The notes beneath the pieces were generated by a model. That model ran no database searches. It was given only the letters and a program-made list of their open reading frames with translations, and had not been told where the DNA came from. Made by a program: the position numbers and the translations under genes. Source: Rhynchopus euleeides (taxonomy: Eukaryota > Euglenozoa > Diplonemea > Diplonemida > Diplonemidae). Taken from it: DNA of 64,000 nt. Positions 1 through 9,297 of this stretch are shown here, piece after piece. The stretch is taken from contig OY723277.1 in NCBI GenBank assembly GCA_963210315.1, positions 1,922,001 through 1,986,000 on the forward strand, given 5' to 3'. Within the stretch, counting starts at the first letter, position 1, and each line of letters begins with the position of its first letter.

Positions 1-388
1 CTTTTGCCTTCCCGTCCAACCCAGGTTCAAGGTCCGCACCACCAGCCTCAGGGGATGTTTCTGTGCTTGGTGCGAAGGTGAGGTCCGGACAAAGGGAGCT
101 CTTCACGAACCCGTCCTCCTCACCCGACACCTTCAGCACGTACCCCATATCCCGCAAGCGCTCGGCTACCAGCGTGCCCTGGCCCGGGCCAGTTGGTTGA
201 AGGAAGGCCGGGGAGCGCATGGCGGTGGCCCATCCTCGAATATCTTGAACAGGAGGCATTCCATCAGCAGGAATCACATGAAAGCATCGGACGTCATCAT
301 TATGTCGGACACCAGCCGAAGCTATTGGCTCTGTTGGTGGATGGTGAAATCTGGGCAGTTGGATTGCGGGTTTGCGGGCGTGTGTTGA
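1..388 (-). CDS. partial unidentified protein, runs off the left edge
   Basis: An open frame of 129 codons reads leftwards from just after a TGA at 391-389 and is still open at base 1. Met codons lie at 259 and 220. The translation from the first begins MPPVQDIRGWATAM and continues through LVAERLRDMGYVLKV, an ordinary globular-looking composition unlike the simple-sequence frames nearby. Reasons for calling it are the uninterrupted frame and protein-like composition; no family is recognised. The true 5' end of this exon is unknown because an intron acceptor could lie anywhere between 259 and 388. The rest of the gene is outside the window. Confidence 0.4.
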
Positions 389-580
389 TCAGTGCTGCAC
401 AACAGGAGAGAATGTCAAACAACGTCAGGGAAGGGGGCTGCGGGGGGTGGGGGGTGGGCTCAGCTGGTCCTCGAAGGCTACATCTATGGTGAGGTGTGTC
501 TGGGGCCATCCGTCCACATCTTCTCGTTGGTGGTAGGGACTGCGGACGCCGTAGATGAGGAGTCGTTTAATGCGCGCCGC

Positions 581-702
581 TCTTCAGCAGTGATTTTGAC
601 GCCTCTGGACCCCAGGAGTTTGCGGGTTTCCGGGTTTGCGGTCTTCAGCAGTGGTTCTGATGCCTCTGGACCGCAGGAGTTTGCGGGTTCGCTGGTTTCC
701 CG
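581..702. repeat. two tandem copies of a 61-bp unit
   Basis: Units 581-641 and 642-702 both begin TCTTCAGCAGTG and share TTGCGGGTT near the end, with several substitutions between them. The rest of 392-1030 has no supportable gene; apparent frames across it are low-complexity. Confidence 0.75.
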
Positions 703-928
703 TCCGTATGTGTCTGAGGGGGGATGCCCCGATTCCCTTCGTCACGACATATCTTTGAGCGTAGGTCACTTCCCCCCTCTACGGACCCCGTGCACCCTGG
801 TTCCCCTAAGTGGCACCAATAGACCCCGTTGTCCCCATTCCTTGCCCCAAAGTTTGCAGATTTGTGTGTCTCCAAAAAGAAAATCTCAAAAAAAACGAAA
901 AATTTCCCCAAAAAAAAAGGGTGAAAAG

Positions 929-1020
929 TAAGTACTACTATTCAACGGCCCAACGTGCCCCAGAGCCCCAAAAAAATAAGTACTACTATTCGGCTAAGTA
1001 CTACTATTCAACTAAGTACG
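929..1020 (+). repeat. short direct repeats AAGTACTACTATTC
   Basis: Three full copies of AAGTACTACTATTC and one truncated copy (AAGTACG) occur within about 90 bp. They run into TTTATTTGACCCCCCC and CTGTA at 1020-1041. That tract resembles an outward-facing end of the G-tract element family described at 47284-48430. Confidence 0.6.
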
Positions 1021-2042
1021 TTTATTTGACCCCCCCCTGTAAATAACGCATAATATTAAATATGACGCATAATATTAACCCTTTAGGGACCAACCACGCA
1101 TATATGCGTGGAAAATGCAAAAAAATTGGGGTTGGGAGGTAAGTTCCTTTGAATGTCACCTTTTTGAAGATTTCTTTTTATGGTGAAAAGGGCCGGTGAA
1201 AAACATTCCACGAACATGCGTGTTTGGACATGCTGGTTTACAGAATTCATGTTCCCACCGGAGGGGAAAACACGAAGATTCGAGAATTCTGGTTTTGGGC
1301 CATTTTTTGGGAAAACGAGAAAAAAATGTCAAGACCAAGTAACATGTTGCGAACTTGAACTTTTTGATCAATTTTTTTTCCTGGAATTGTTCTGGGCTGA
1401 ATCTGTCCGAAATTCGCCGTTTCGCACGGATTCGTGAGGCTGAAAGTGGCCCGGTGGGGGTGACGACACCCAGACCCCATGACCAGGAATGCTAATTAAC
1501 CAGGGACTTGGCTGTCCCGTTTGTCAAGGGAGGGAAATATTTTTGTTCAACAACTCTGGCAGTCTCGAACATGTCACGAACAGCGCATTTCACGACAACA
1601 AAATTTTTGAAAAAAGACGTTGTTCCGTCCCACTGGACTGCAGAAGTCAAGTTGGCCCCCTCACCCACACCGACCACCCACCTATATAGGCCCCCTATAT
1701 AGCCTGCATATACGTACCCTGGAAAACCCTCGAAAATCTTTGGTTTTTGCGATCAGCAGTAACATGCTTTGAACTCCACCATTTGGCGATTGTTTGGCCA
1801 CCGAGAGTAGAGTTTTGACCACTGTGATCGAGAAAGCAACAGTGGGCCCTGAATGGGTTCCGGATACACAGTATATTTGGGTTGCCAAGGCCACACGCGA
1901 TTTTTTCAGGATTTCAGGGTGTTTTCACGGTGTGCACTTTGTCACTGCCGGGGAAATAGAAAAAATAATTTTCCGGGGACTTTGTTTGGTTGTCTTGAAT
2001 ATAATTGCGACAACCGATTTCACCATCAGTCCTATTCGTGGT

Positions 2043-2910
2043 CATTTACCCCCCCCCCCCCTTTGGGTCGCCTGACCGGAAATTTTGGGAAAAGGGGGGT
2101 AATATAAGGGGGGGGTAAATTACGGGTCAAGGGGGGGGGGTAAATTACCATGTTCTGGGGTGGCCGGTTTTTTTGGTCGGCCATAGGGGGGTGAGAGGGC
2201 GCCCAGGGCCTGTGGGTGACCTACCCTGATCTCACCCAGGCCCTCGGGCACTTCGTTCGGCATGATTGGTCCTGTCACATGCATGCGGTGGGGTGTGTGG
2301 TGCCTACCTCACGGCCAGTTACCCTCCCCTGGCGGCAAAGGGGGTAAATTACCCCCCTTCTGACTGGGTAGTGGGGGGGTAACTGGGGGGTAATTTACCC
2401 CCCCTTCCAGGCAAAGGGGGGTATATGTGCCACCCCTTTGCCCGGGGAGGGGGTAAATTACCCCCCTGGCCCTCCCCAGTCAAGGGGGGGTAAATTGCCC
2501 CCTCCCTTACTGGGGGGTAATTTACCCCCTTCTCTGGTGGTGGGTAGGGGGGTAAATTACCCCCCTCCCCAGTACAAGGGGGTAAATTTACCCCCCCTAC
2601 GGGTAAAGGGATGGCAACTACCCCTTTGGCCTGGGAGGGGGGTAAATTACCCCCCAGTAAGAGCGGGAAGAAATTACCCCCCTTTGCTGGGGAGGGCCAG
2701 GGGGGTAATTTACCCCCTTAGCCTGGTGGGGGGTAAATTTACCCCCTCTGACCAGGTCGGGGGGGTAAATTACCCCCCTACCAGGCAAAGGGGGTGGCAA
2801 ATTACCCCCCCACTACCCAGTGGAGGGGGTAAATTTACCCCCCGACCAGCCAAAAAATGGGTATTTTCCCCCCACCCCCCCAGCCAAAGGGGGGGGGTAA
2901 ATTACCAAGT
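2043..2910. repeat. array of G-tract/TAAATTA/C-tract palindromes, copy 1
   Basis: Roughly twenty occurrences of GGGGTAAATTACCCC-like palindromes with variable G and C run lengths, separated by short unique spacers such as CCAGGCAAAG and CCCCAGT. Units are irregular in spacing and length. Each unit can fold back on itself and each half contains a G-run of four to nine. Confidence 0.85.
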
Positions 2911-2948
2911 TTCTGGGGGCTGAACCCAAAATTTCCAAAAAGGGGGTA

Positions 2949-3293
2949 CCGTATACGTAAATATTTTGGAACGTAAATATTTTGGAACGTAAATATTATG
3001 GAACGTAAATATTTTGGAACGCTGGTGGGTTGGCGTTCCAGATTTTTTTCGTTCCATAATATTTACAGGGCTTTCTGCGACTCGGGGACTTGGACCAGGT
3101 GATCGGACGGCATACAGAGTCCCTGACGGGACCTACTCGTGCACTTTTCGCGCGATTCCTGACGCAAGCCGTCCTCACCACCGAGTCCCCAACTGGCCCT
3201 GTAAATATTATGGAACGTAAATATTATGGAACGGACCGGCCAAAAATGGGCCCGTTCCATAATATTTACGTTCCATAATATTTACGTATACGG
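2949..3293 (+). mobile_element. MITE W, copy 1
   Basis: A 345-bp element with CCGTATACGTAAATATT ends, bordered by TA on both sides. Several subterminal direct repeats of GTAAATATT(A/T)TGGAAC occur on each arm. The core holds no gene. Further copies lie at 26639, 43948 (interrupted) and 44869. Confidence 0.85.
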
Positions 3294-3530
3294 TAATATA
3301 AGGGGGGGGGTAAATTTTGGGGGGGGGTAAATTACCACGAATAGGACTGATCAAAAGAAATCTTGAAAAACACCAAAATCCGTCCAACTTACTCACGATC
3401 GCGGTGTGAAACCCGAAATCTCGAAAACTAATTACTGGGGGGGGTCAAATAATTGTAACCCCTACGATTATTTAGCGACGCGGTCTGTATAAATCGGGTG
3501 TCCCAAAATTTACAAATTTTCAACGGTGGT

Positions 3531-4646
3531 GAATAATCGTAGGGGTTACGATTATTCACTTTTGGCAAAAATTTACCCGTTTTGCTGTTCAGAATGTCAA
3601 TTGGTGGGGTGGGGGTGGGTGTGGGTCGCATTCTCGGCCTGTCTCACCGGCATTCCGTGCACACAGCAACAGCACCGGTGGAAACTGGCCATAGCACCCC
3701 GGTGGGCCACCAGGAGGGGAGGGACCCGGTGTGAGGCGCTTGAGTCATCCAGATGGGCACACGGTGGGGTCCGACACCCGATGTCGGACCCTGTGACCCG
3801 TTTTTTAGGTACCCTCCACACCCAGTGCGCGCTCGACCGTCGAATGGTTTTTCTGGTCCCGTGCACTTCCCTGCCTGCCACACCACCCCCTCGACCCCAT
3901 CCCCAGCACCAGAGCGTCGTTGGCTGGCGTGCGCGGGGCACGCGTCGAATACCGATGACGGGGCCTGTGTTCCTGGGGCGCTGACGAGGTCCGAAGGGAT
4001 TGACGCCTTGGCTCAGTCCTTACGTTTGGATGAGGGCGTGGTTTTTGACGTAGCGGGAGCCCTCAAGAATACAGCACAGCTGCACCTGCTCTTGCGCCGT
4101 CTCCAGTTCGCATAGTCCCTTCGTATGACGGTGACTGGGAGCCCTGGCTGTCCCGATCTATTTCAATGACTGTATCAGTTTCCAGCCTAGTTCCCATGCT
4201 TGGGTGCTTGGCTCGGGTGCACCCTTCGAGGTGGTACAGAGAATGCAAAGAGAGTCCACAGGGGGGTCTGGGGGGCGGAGCCCCCCAGCCGCCGGAGGCC
4301 ACGGTAGTGAACATCTGTTCCTTGTGGGGTACAGTTTCTGGACTGTGTCCATCTTCCTGAGGTTGCGTGTGGGCCACCCCAGAATTTTGGTGCCCCCCCC
4401 CCCCAGGCTCACCTCACTGGCAGGGAACCTGGGGGCGGGGGGGCCTCAAACCATACTCTCTTCCACCCATTAAACTCGGGGCATGTGTGCTCCGACATGT
4501 GGGGTGACTCAATCACTGGTCTATGACGACCGATTCTCCACTTTGTACAGCCTGAGTGGGATCCCTGCTGTTCCTGTTGCTTGATCTTCTGAGGAAAAGT
4601 CAGAAATTTGGCCAAAAGTGAATAATCGTAACCCCTACGATTATTC
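3531..4646. mobile_element. inverted-repeat element U inside S, copy 1
   Basis: A perfect inverted repeat of about 36 bp bounds this stretch. It starts GAATAATCGTAGGGGTTACG and ends with the reverse complement at 4611-4646. Each arm is itself a small hairpin (AATAATCGTA/TACGATTATT). The interior has frames of 80-150 codons with no recognisable domain. Confidence 0.55.
4259..4320 (+). repeat. 62-bp dispersed GC hairpin repeat, copy A
   Basis: It contains the perfect hairpin CTGGGGGGCGGAGCCCCCCAG followed by CCGCCGGAGGCC and a GTGAACATCTGTTC tail. Eight copies occur in the window, in both orientations, and they often come as pairs. Confidence 0.85.
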
Positions 4647-5072
4647 AAAACAAATTTACGTATAAATGGCCCAGAAAATGTTGTACAATTAATCGCCCCC
4701 TTACGATTATTCGACTACTTACGATTAATTGCCCCCCCCCAGTAACCCCCCCGTGGTCCCTAAAGGGTTAAATATAACGCATAATATTAAATAACTCGTA
4801 ATATTAAATAGGGCGTTTTTGGGCGTTTTTTGGGCGTTTTTTTCGGCTAGTAGGCCAAAAGAGGTCATCTCCGGGGACGCACAGTGTCTGTACATGACGT
4901 AGGTGACTGAAAAAATCCTATTTTCAGCACCCGTTGTTCGCCAGCGGTTTTTTGCAAGTGAGTCCTGATAGCAAAACGCCCAGAACTCATAATATTAAAT
5001 ATAGGCCCCCAAAACTCATAATATTAAATATAACTCATAATATTAAATATACGCATAATATTAAATATTCTA

Positions 5073-5436
5073 CCTGGGACCCCCCGTGTATAAGTCACCC
5101 CCCCCTTACCCCCGTGTTTAAGTCCCCCCCTGGGGGTCTGGCAGGGGGGGGACTTAAACACAGGGGGACCTAAACACGGGGGTGGGCTGGTCTGGAGGGT
5201 CATCAGGTGGCCCCTAGGCCCTCCAGGTGCTGTCAGAGTCGAAAGTGGGGTGCCAAAAGTCCATCCGGACCGGAATTACCCCCCTACGACAGCAGAGGAA
5301 GAGGTCTTCTTGGTCTCCACTGTGCCACCCCCGTGTTTAAGCCCCCCCTGTGTTTAGGTCCGCCCCCCCCGTGTTTAAGTCCCCCCCGGCCGAAAATCGC
5401 CTCCAGGGGGGGGACTTAAACACGGGGGGTCCCAGG
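5073..5436. mobile_element. TA-flanked MITE T, copy 1
   Basis: The ends are CCTGGGACCCCCCGTGT and its reverse complement, bordered by TA at 5071-5072 and 5437-5438, 364 bp in all. Internal repeats of GTGTTTAAGTCCCCCC occur in both orientations. A right-end relic of the same family is at 20240-20299. DNA between 4775 and 5072 holds about seven copies of CATAATATTAAATA. Confidence 0.75.
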
Positions 5437-5727
5437 TATATTTAATATTATGCGGGGGGGGGGTTTAGCAGTTTTCTTTGATTTTTTTTGCCCTTTTCTC
5501 CAGGTATCCCCCACCTTCCCTTCTCCCTTTCTCCCTCGTCCCCACCTGCCACTCGGGCCCCGCGGCTTTTTTTTCTCTGTTGTTCGTGCTGCAGAAAAAG
5601 AATGCGCGGGATGTCCCGACCCAAACCACACATGTCACCAGGCAATTTTCAGCAACAGAGAGACTCTGATTCCATCCCAGCCCATTGCCTTTCGCCGAGG
5701 ATATTGGAAATGTGGATCGCCCTTTTT

Positions 5728-5880
5728 TTTTACCAGTTACGAGCGACGGAGCACAGCGAAGCCGCGAAATAACGAAGGAAATAGTACGACTGAAGCTCTA
5801 TAAGGATCACACCTCCGCACCACAGGGGCTTCCACAGCCTTTTGGCACAGGAGTGTGCGCTCAACGAAAAATAACCCGGA
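5728..5880 (-). repeat. dispersed repeat Q (SINE-like), copy 1
   Basis: It shares ACGAGCGACG(A/G)AGC, GAAAT.GTACGACTGAAGC, CACAGGGGCTT and AGTGTGCGCTCAAC in the same order with 54955-55105 and, more loosely, with 24000-24245 and 42245-42420. Read on the minus strand it ends in an A-run (T-run at 5722-5729 on plus), which suggests a retroposed short element. The rest of 5437-5956 shows nothing else. Confidence 0.6.
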
Positions 5881-5963
5881 TCTGCCTTTTTTTGCAGTTG
5901 CTGGGCAGAGCGGTTTCTCTTTTCAGAGCAAAAGGAGTACTTTATTTTTTGCCCTCCCCACCA

Positions 5964-6781
5964 CCAGGGCATTAGTTTGACCTTCCCGACGGAGCCTGAA
6001 ACCTGGTTACCCTGGTTATTACATCACCAATTTTTTTCGCTCGGGCGCTTCGCGCCCGAGCGCCTCCTGCGCCGTTGTGACAGCGGCGTGCTATTATCTG
6101 TCTCCCCACCCCAGGTTATGCATCGTCTCGACTTCCCCGGGTTTGTGAGAGGTGTCAGACACAGCACACAATTCGCGCTGGTGCCAGGAGGAGAACCCAT
6201 CTACACGCCGACAGGCTTCCTGGCACTCCGCGAGCGCCCGAAGCTTGAATTGAGGGCATGGCTGCGGCACGACGCCCAGAGTGTATACAGGCACTTGGCA
6301 ATTTTCGCGTGGAGTTGCGCCCCGGGTTTCCCACCACCCATGGTGTTGCACCAGTCAGTGGCGAAGGATACGACGCGGTTCCAGAAGCTGTCCCCAGAGA
6401 TTCTGTCTGCTCCAGCAGAATGCTGCAGATGTTGGCCGCATTCCGGCTGTTGCAGAGGAGTGCAATGCTCCAGAGCAGCTCTTGCGGCACGTTCCTGGTC
6501 GATCACACACGAATCAGGGTCTCATGCTGGCTCACCTTCGTCGTGGCCTGGGTTTCGTCAGTGAGGGACGGCGCAGAAGGGGGCTGTACCATCTTGGCAT
6601 CTGCCGCAGAATGACAGATGCACTATGGCTGCTTGGTGGGGCTAGCGCAGCCTGTTACTTGGTAAGGGAAAACCCCGGTTCCGAACCAGAATTTTGACTT
6701 TTTTTTTATTTTTTAAAATAACCAGGTTTCTCCAAATCCTGGTTATCATAACCGGATAACCAGCCCAAACTAATGCCCTGG
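5964..6781. mobile_element. hAT-like non-autonomous element, copy 1
   Basis: Perfect 16-bp terminal inverted repeats CCAGGGCATTAGTTTG sit at both ends, and subterminal CCTGGTTAT motifs repeat near both ends, as is usual in hAT elements. A clean 8-bp target duplication is not visible; CACCAC lies next to each end. It contains the hairpin GGGCGCTTCGCGCCC at 6043-6057. A 195-codon frame inside (5977-6564) has no recognisable domain. Confidence 0.6.
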
Positions 6782-7885
6782 CACCACACATGCCACGGCT
6801 CACAACGAGGTATGAAAGGCAACCCTTGCAGAACTGTGTGGGGAGTGGAGTTGAGAGTTTGTCTGTAACACTGCCACCCCTTTCCTCTTCTTGCCTCATG
6901 CCGCCACCACCTTTGCTGCAAGGCGGGGGGTGGTGTGTGTGGGGGCTGGGGTTCCATCAGGGCCGGCACATTTTTTTTTGCACGCAATTCCGAAGGTGAA
7001 TTGCGTCTCATCCTGTCTACCACCCGTCATCCCAGACACGGTGCGGCCGTACTACGTAGGGGCGTCAGTATAGACGGGGGGTGAAAGGGGCCTTCGCTGG
7101 GAGTTCTTTTGGTGGTTTTCTTTCTCACCGATAATCAAGATCTTTTGTCGCAGTGAAGAAGATGCTTTGACAGCGCTATTCTTTTGGGTGGCAAACCGCA
7201 AGATACCCCTTGCCTTGTTGCGATGACTGCGCGCACAGACAAGGGCCGGGGCCTTCATTCCATACACTGTTTGTTATAACGCTACCGATAACGTTATCAC
7301 CCCCAATGTATGAGATCACTGATCCATGAGGAATACCACACAAGGCTTGCCCACCCTGAGAGAGTGAAGCTGCCCCTCCACCTCTTATCTATCTCCTCAC
7401 GAGACAAGACCCTCGACCCCAACACCTTGCCAGGCCCAGCCTCGCAAGATGCTGCACCTCGCAGTGCAGGCGCCACTCTCCCAAGCCAGGCCTAGCACCC
7501 CCCTCGGGGTACTGCCTGCATTTTGAGTGGAGGGAAGGCGGTGGGGATGGAGTGGTCGGCTCGAGTGCCCTGCGTTTCTCTGCACTACTTTCCTCTCCAA
7601 AAAACTCCCCCCTCCCCCCGCCCTGCAGCTCATGCTTTTTTTGGGGTGTATGGGCAACCCGCATCTTATATCATCCGACGGTGCGCAGGAATGTGAGTCT
7701 GGGCATCTGACTGCTGAGTCCCCCCACCTCCCAGCCCCAGCCCCCACGCTGGCGGGAATGCCCCCCCACCCTCTTCACATCGCAGGTTTGTGAGGGGGGT
7801 GCTCCTTTAGAAATGCTTCATTCTCTTTGTCGCACCTGCATATCACCTCTGCCACACAACACAGGCTGAGCATATCGCCAGATCT

Positions 7886-7908
7886 TTCTCTCTCTCTCTC
7901 TCTCTCTT
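7886..7908. repeat. (CT)n microsatellite, copy 1
   Basis: A CT dinucleotide run about 120 bp upstream of the basic-protein start codon. The same run is at 31576-31598. The stretch 6782-8029 otherwise has no supportable gene. Confidence 0.9.
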
Positions 7909-8029
7909 CGGGATACACTACTACACTGCAGATAAGGGGAGATAGTTTTCTCTTCTCCACCACACCGCCGCCCCTGCGCCTCACCACCCCCAAGGCCTTG
8001 TTGACGCTGGAGAAGGGACCAGTCACGGC

Positions 8030-8599
8030 ATGCCTGGTCGCAAGCCTGCGCAGAAGCGTGCAGCAGCGGGGCGGAAGAGGGGGTGTGCGGATGACGCGTC
8101 CTCCACCTCCTCCAGCGCGTGCAGCTCTTCCTCCGCCGAGGCGGCGTCGTCAGCTGAAGCGTCCTCCAGCGCCTACAGCGGCAGCACGTCGGGGAGCTCC
8201 TCTTGTGTGAGCTTCTCCTCCTCCTCCTCCCCGAAGCGGAAGCGCCCGAAGAAGGCTGCGAAGAAATCCGCAAAGAAGGCGGCGAAAAAGGGTGCGAAGA
8301 AGGCCGTCTCAAAGGGGGCCCCCCGCAGGGGGGGCCCGCTGCCGAAAGCCGCTGCGGTTGCGCGGCCCAAGCCCAAGGTGCCCAGGCATAGGGATCGTGC
8401 GCTGGCCGTGCTCTGCGGCACGGCTCGGAGCTACGTCAAGATCGCAGAGGGGAAGGGCCCTGCCGCCATCGCCTGGGCCCGGCTGCTGGTCTCCGCCGGG
8501 GCTGACGCTGGGCAGGCTGTGGTGGTGGCGCAGTGCGATGGCGATGCCGTTGCGGGAGCAGCCGCCCCGCCGCAGCCGCCCGCAGGGCGTGCTGGGTGA
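8030..8599 (+). CDS. Ser-rich/Lys-Ala-rich basic protein, copy 1
   Basis: This 189-residue protein has three parts. Residues 1-25 are basic (PGRKPAQKRAAAGRKRG). Residues 26-70 are dominated by Ser. Residues 71-100 are a Lys/Ala tract with PKRKRPKKAAKKSAKKAAKK, like the tails of histone H1 and related chromatin proteins. A basic Ala/Pro-rich C-terminus follows. The tract includes a good nuclear-localisation-type cluster. I infer a nuclear, nucleic-acid-binding role; there is no globular winged-helix H1 domain, so it is not a canonical H1. The ATG at 8030 is the first in frame. An identical gene is at 31720-32289. The frame is the longest in the GC-rich block, but its low complexity leaves some doubt that it is expressed. 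Confidence 0.55.
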   Translation: MPGRKPAQKRAAAGRKRGCADDASSTSSSACSSSSAEAASSAEASSSAYSGSTSGSSSCVSFSSSSSPKRKRPKKAAKKSAKKAAKKGAKKAVSKGAPRRGGPLPKAAAVARPKPKVPRHRDRALAVLCGTARSYVKIAEGKGPAAIAWARLLVSAGADAGQAVVVAQCDGDAVAGAAAPPQPPAGRAG

Positions 8600-9193
8600 A
8601 ACTCTCTCCTCCATCTCTCAGATCGTTGGCAAGGCGGTGCGCGCGCTGGCTGGTCGTCTTGACCGCCTCATTTTCTCGTGGGTTGGCGCGCATCGCATTT
8701 ATGTTGACTTTCCCCCTGCCAAATTCTAAAAAAAACTTGGCGCACACATTCCACACAGGCATCCGCTTGTTCACGCAAATGCCTCTCTTGCCCTTCCATC
8801 GGGGAGGTGTCTTTGCTACGATGCCATAAAGATGGTGCGATTGAACCAGCGAAGGCACTCACCCCATAGTATCCATATTATCCGTCTCATCCCAGGATCG
8901 CAGCCTCCGGACTGTCTTTTCTCTGTCTATTTCTCTCTCTCTCTGCGATGTGATCCTATCTGAAAGGACTTGCCACCCCAACCACCACCCCATCCCATCC
9001 ACCCACCCCGACTCTGCACTGCTGTGGGGCCCCATCGCCCACTCCCATCGCCCCGCCTCCCAGTCCCAAGCAAAAGCCGATCCTTTTACACACACAGTGA
9101 GCATATCCCCTGCCCCGAACACAAACAGTAGGGCGACTCACACGAGAGAAGGGGAACCGAGGGGGAGGGGGTGGTGACAAACAGTCTTTCACA

Positions 9194-9210
9194 GGGGGGG
9201 GGGGGGGGGG
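9194..9210. repeat. G17 homopolymer (15 G in copy 2)
   Basis: One of many G or C runs of 12 or more in intergenic DNA. It is one of the few differences seen between the two 9.7 kb copies. The flanking 8600-9297 region shows no other feature. Confidence 0.9.
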
Positions 9211-9297
9211 TGATTCACAGCACACTGCCCAACCACAGAGGGGTGAAAAAGGGCCTGAGCCCCCGCCCCGTTCCACTCCCCCTTCCACCCGCCTCTA

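Larger units (their letters stand above)
2035..3341. mobile_element. TA-flanked TIR element P with GTAAATTAC palindrome array, copy 1
   Basis: The termini read TTCGTGGTCATTTACC at the left and, in reverse complement, TTCGTGGTAATTTACC at the right, bordered by TA at 2033-2034 and 3342-3343. The two flanks would rejoin as a palindromic AGTCCTAGGACT site. The inside is mostly an array of palindromes of the form G-tract, TAAATTA, C-tract. A 161-codon open frame across the array is an artefact of its composition. Element W is inserted at 2949. Confidence 0.7.
3435..4742. mobile_element. TA-flanked G-tract TIR element S, copy 1
   Basis: It begins CTGGGGGGGGTCAAATAATTG and ends as the imperfect reverse complement (CAATTAATCG side), bordered by TA at 3433-3434 and 4743-4744. 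Its terminus is close to those of the elements at 40437-45310 and 47284-48430. It contains element U (3531-4646) and the hairpin repeat at 4259. No convincing coding sequence is present. Confidence 0.6.
1078..4768. mobile_element. TA-flanked TIR element V (host of nested elements), copy 1
   Basis: The ends are ACCCTTTAGGGACCA and its reverse complement, each bordered by TA (1076-1077 and 4769-4770), which is the target signature of Tc1/mariner-type insertion. Most of its length is later insertions P, W, S and U. The 5' interior (1100-2030) holds no convincing gene; frames of 60-90 codons there look random. No transposase motif is visible, so it is non-autonomous or decayed. Confidence 0.7.

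Noticed and set aside
2043-2910. CRISPR-like repeat array
   Set aside because: Units vary in length and spacing, spacers are not uniform, no cas-like genes exist and the DNA is eukaryotic.
2438-2923. 161-codon open frame across the G-run/TAAATTA/C-run array (and its copy at 26128)
   Set aside because: The translation is a direct product of the palindromic simple repeat (alternating Gly, Asn-Tyr-Pro-Pro); no start context or domain.
4775-5072. Geminivirus/circovirus-like TAATATTA origin motifs in repeated CATAATATTAAATA
   Set aside because: No stem-loop of the expected type, no Rep-like gene; the motif is part of TA-rich short repeats between elements.
5977-6564. 195-codon frame inside the hAT-like element as a transposase
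   Set aside because: No hAT dimerisation or DDE-type motifs; overlapping frames of similar length on both strands argue for chance.
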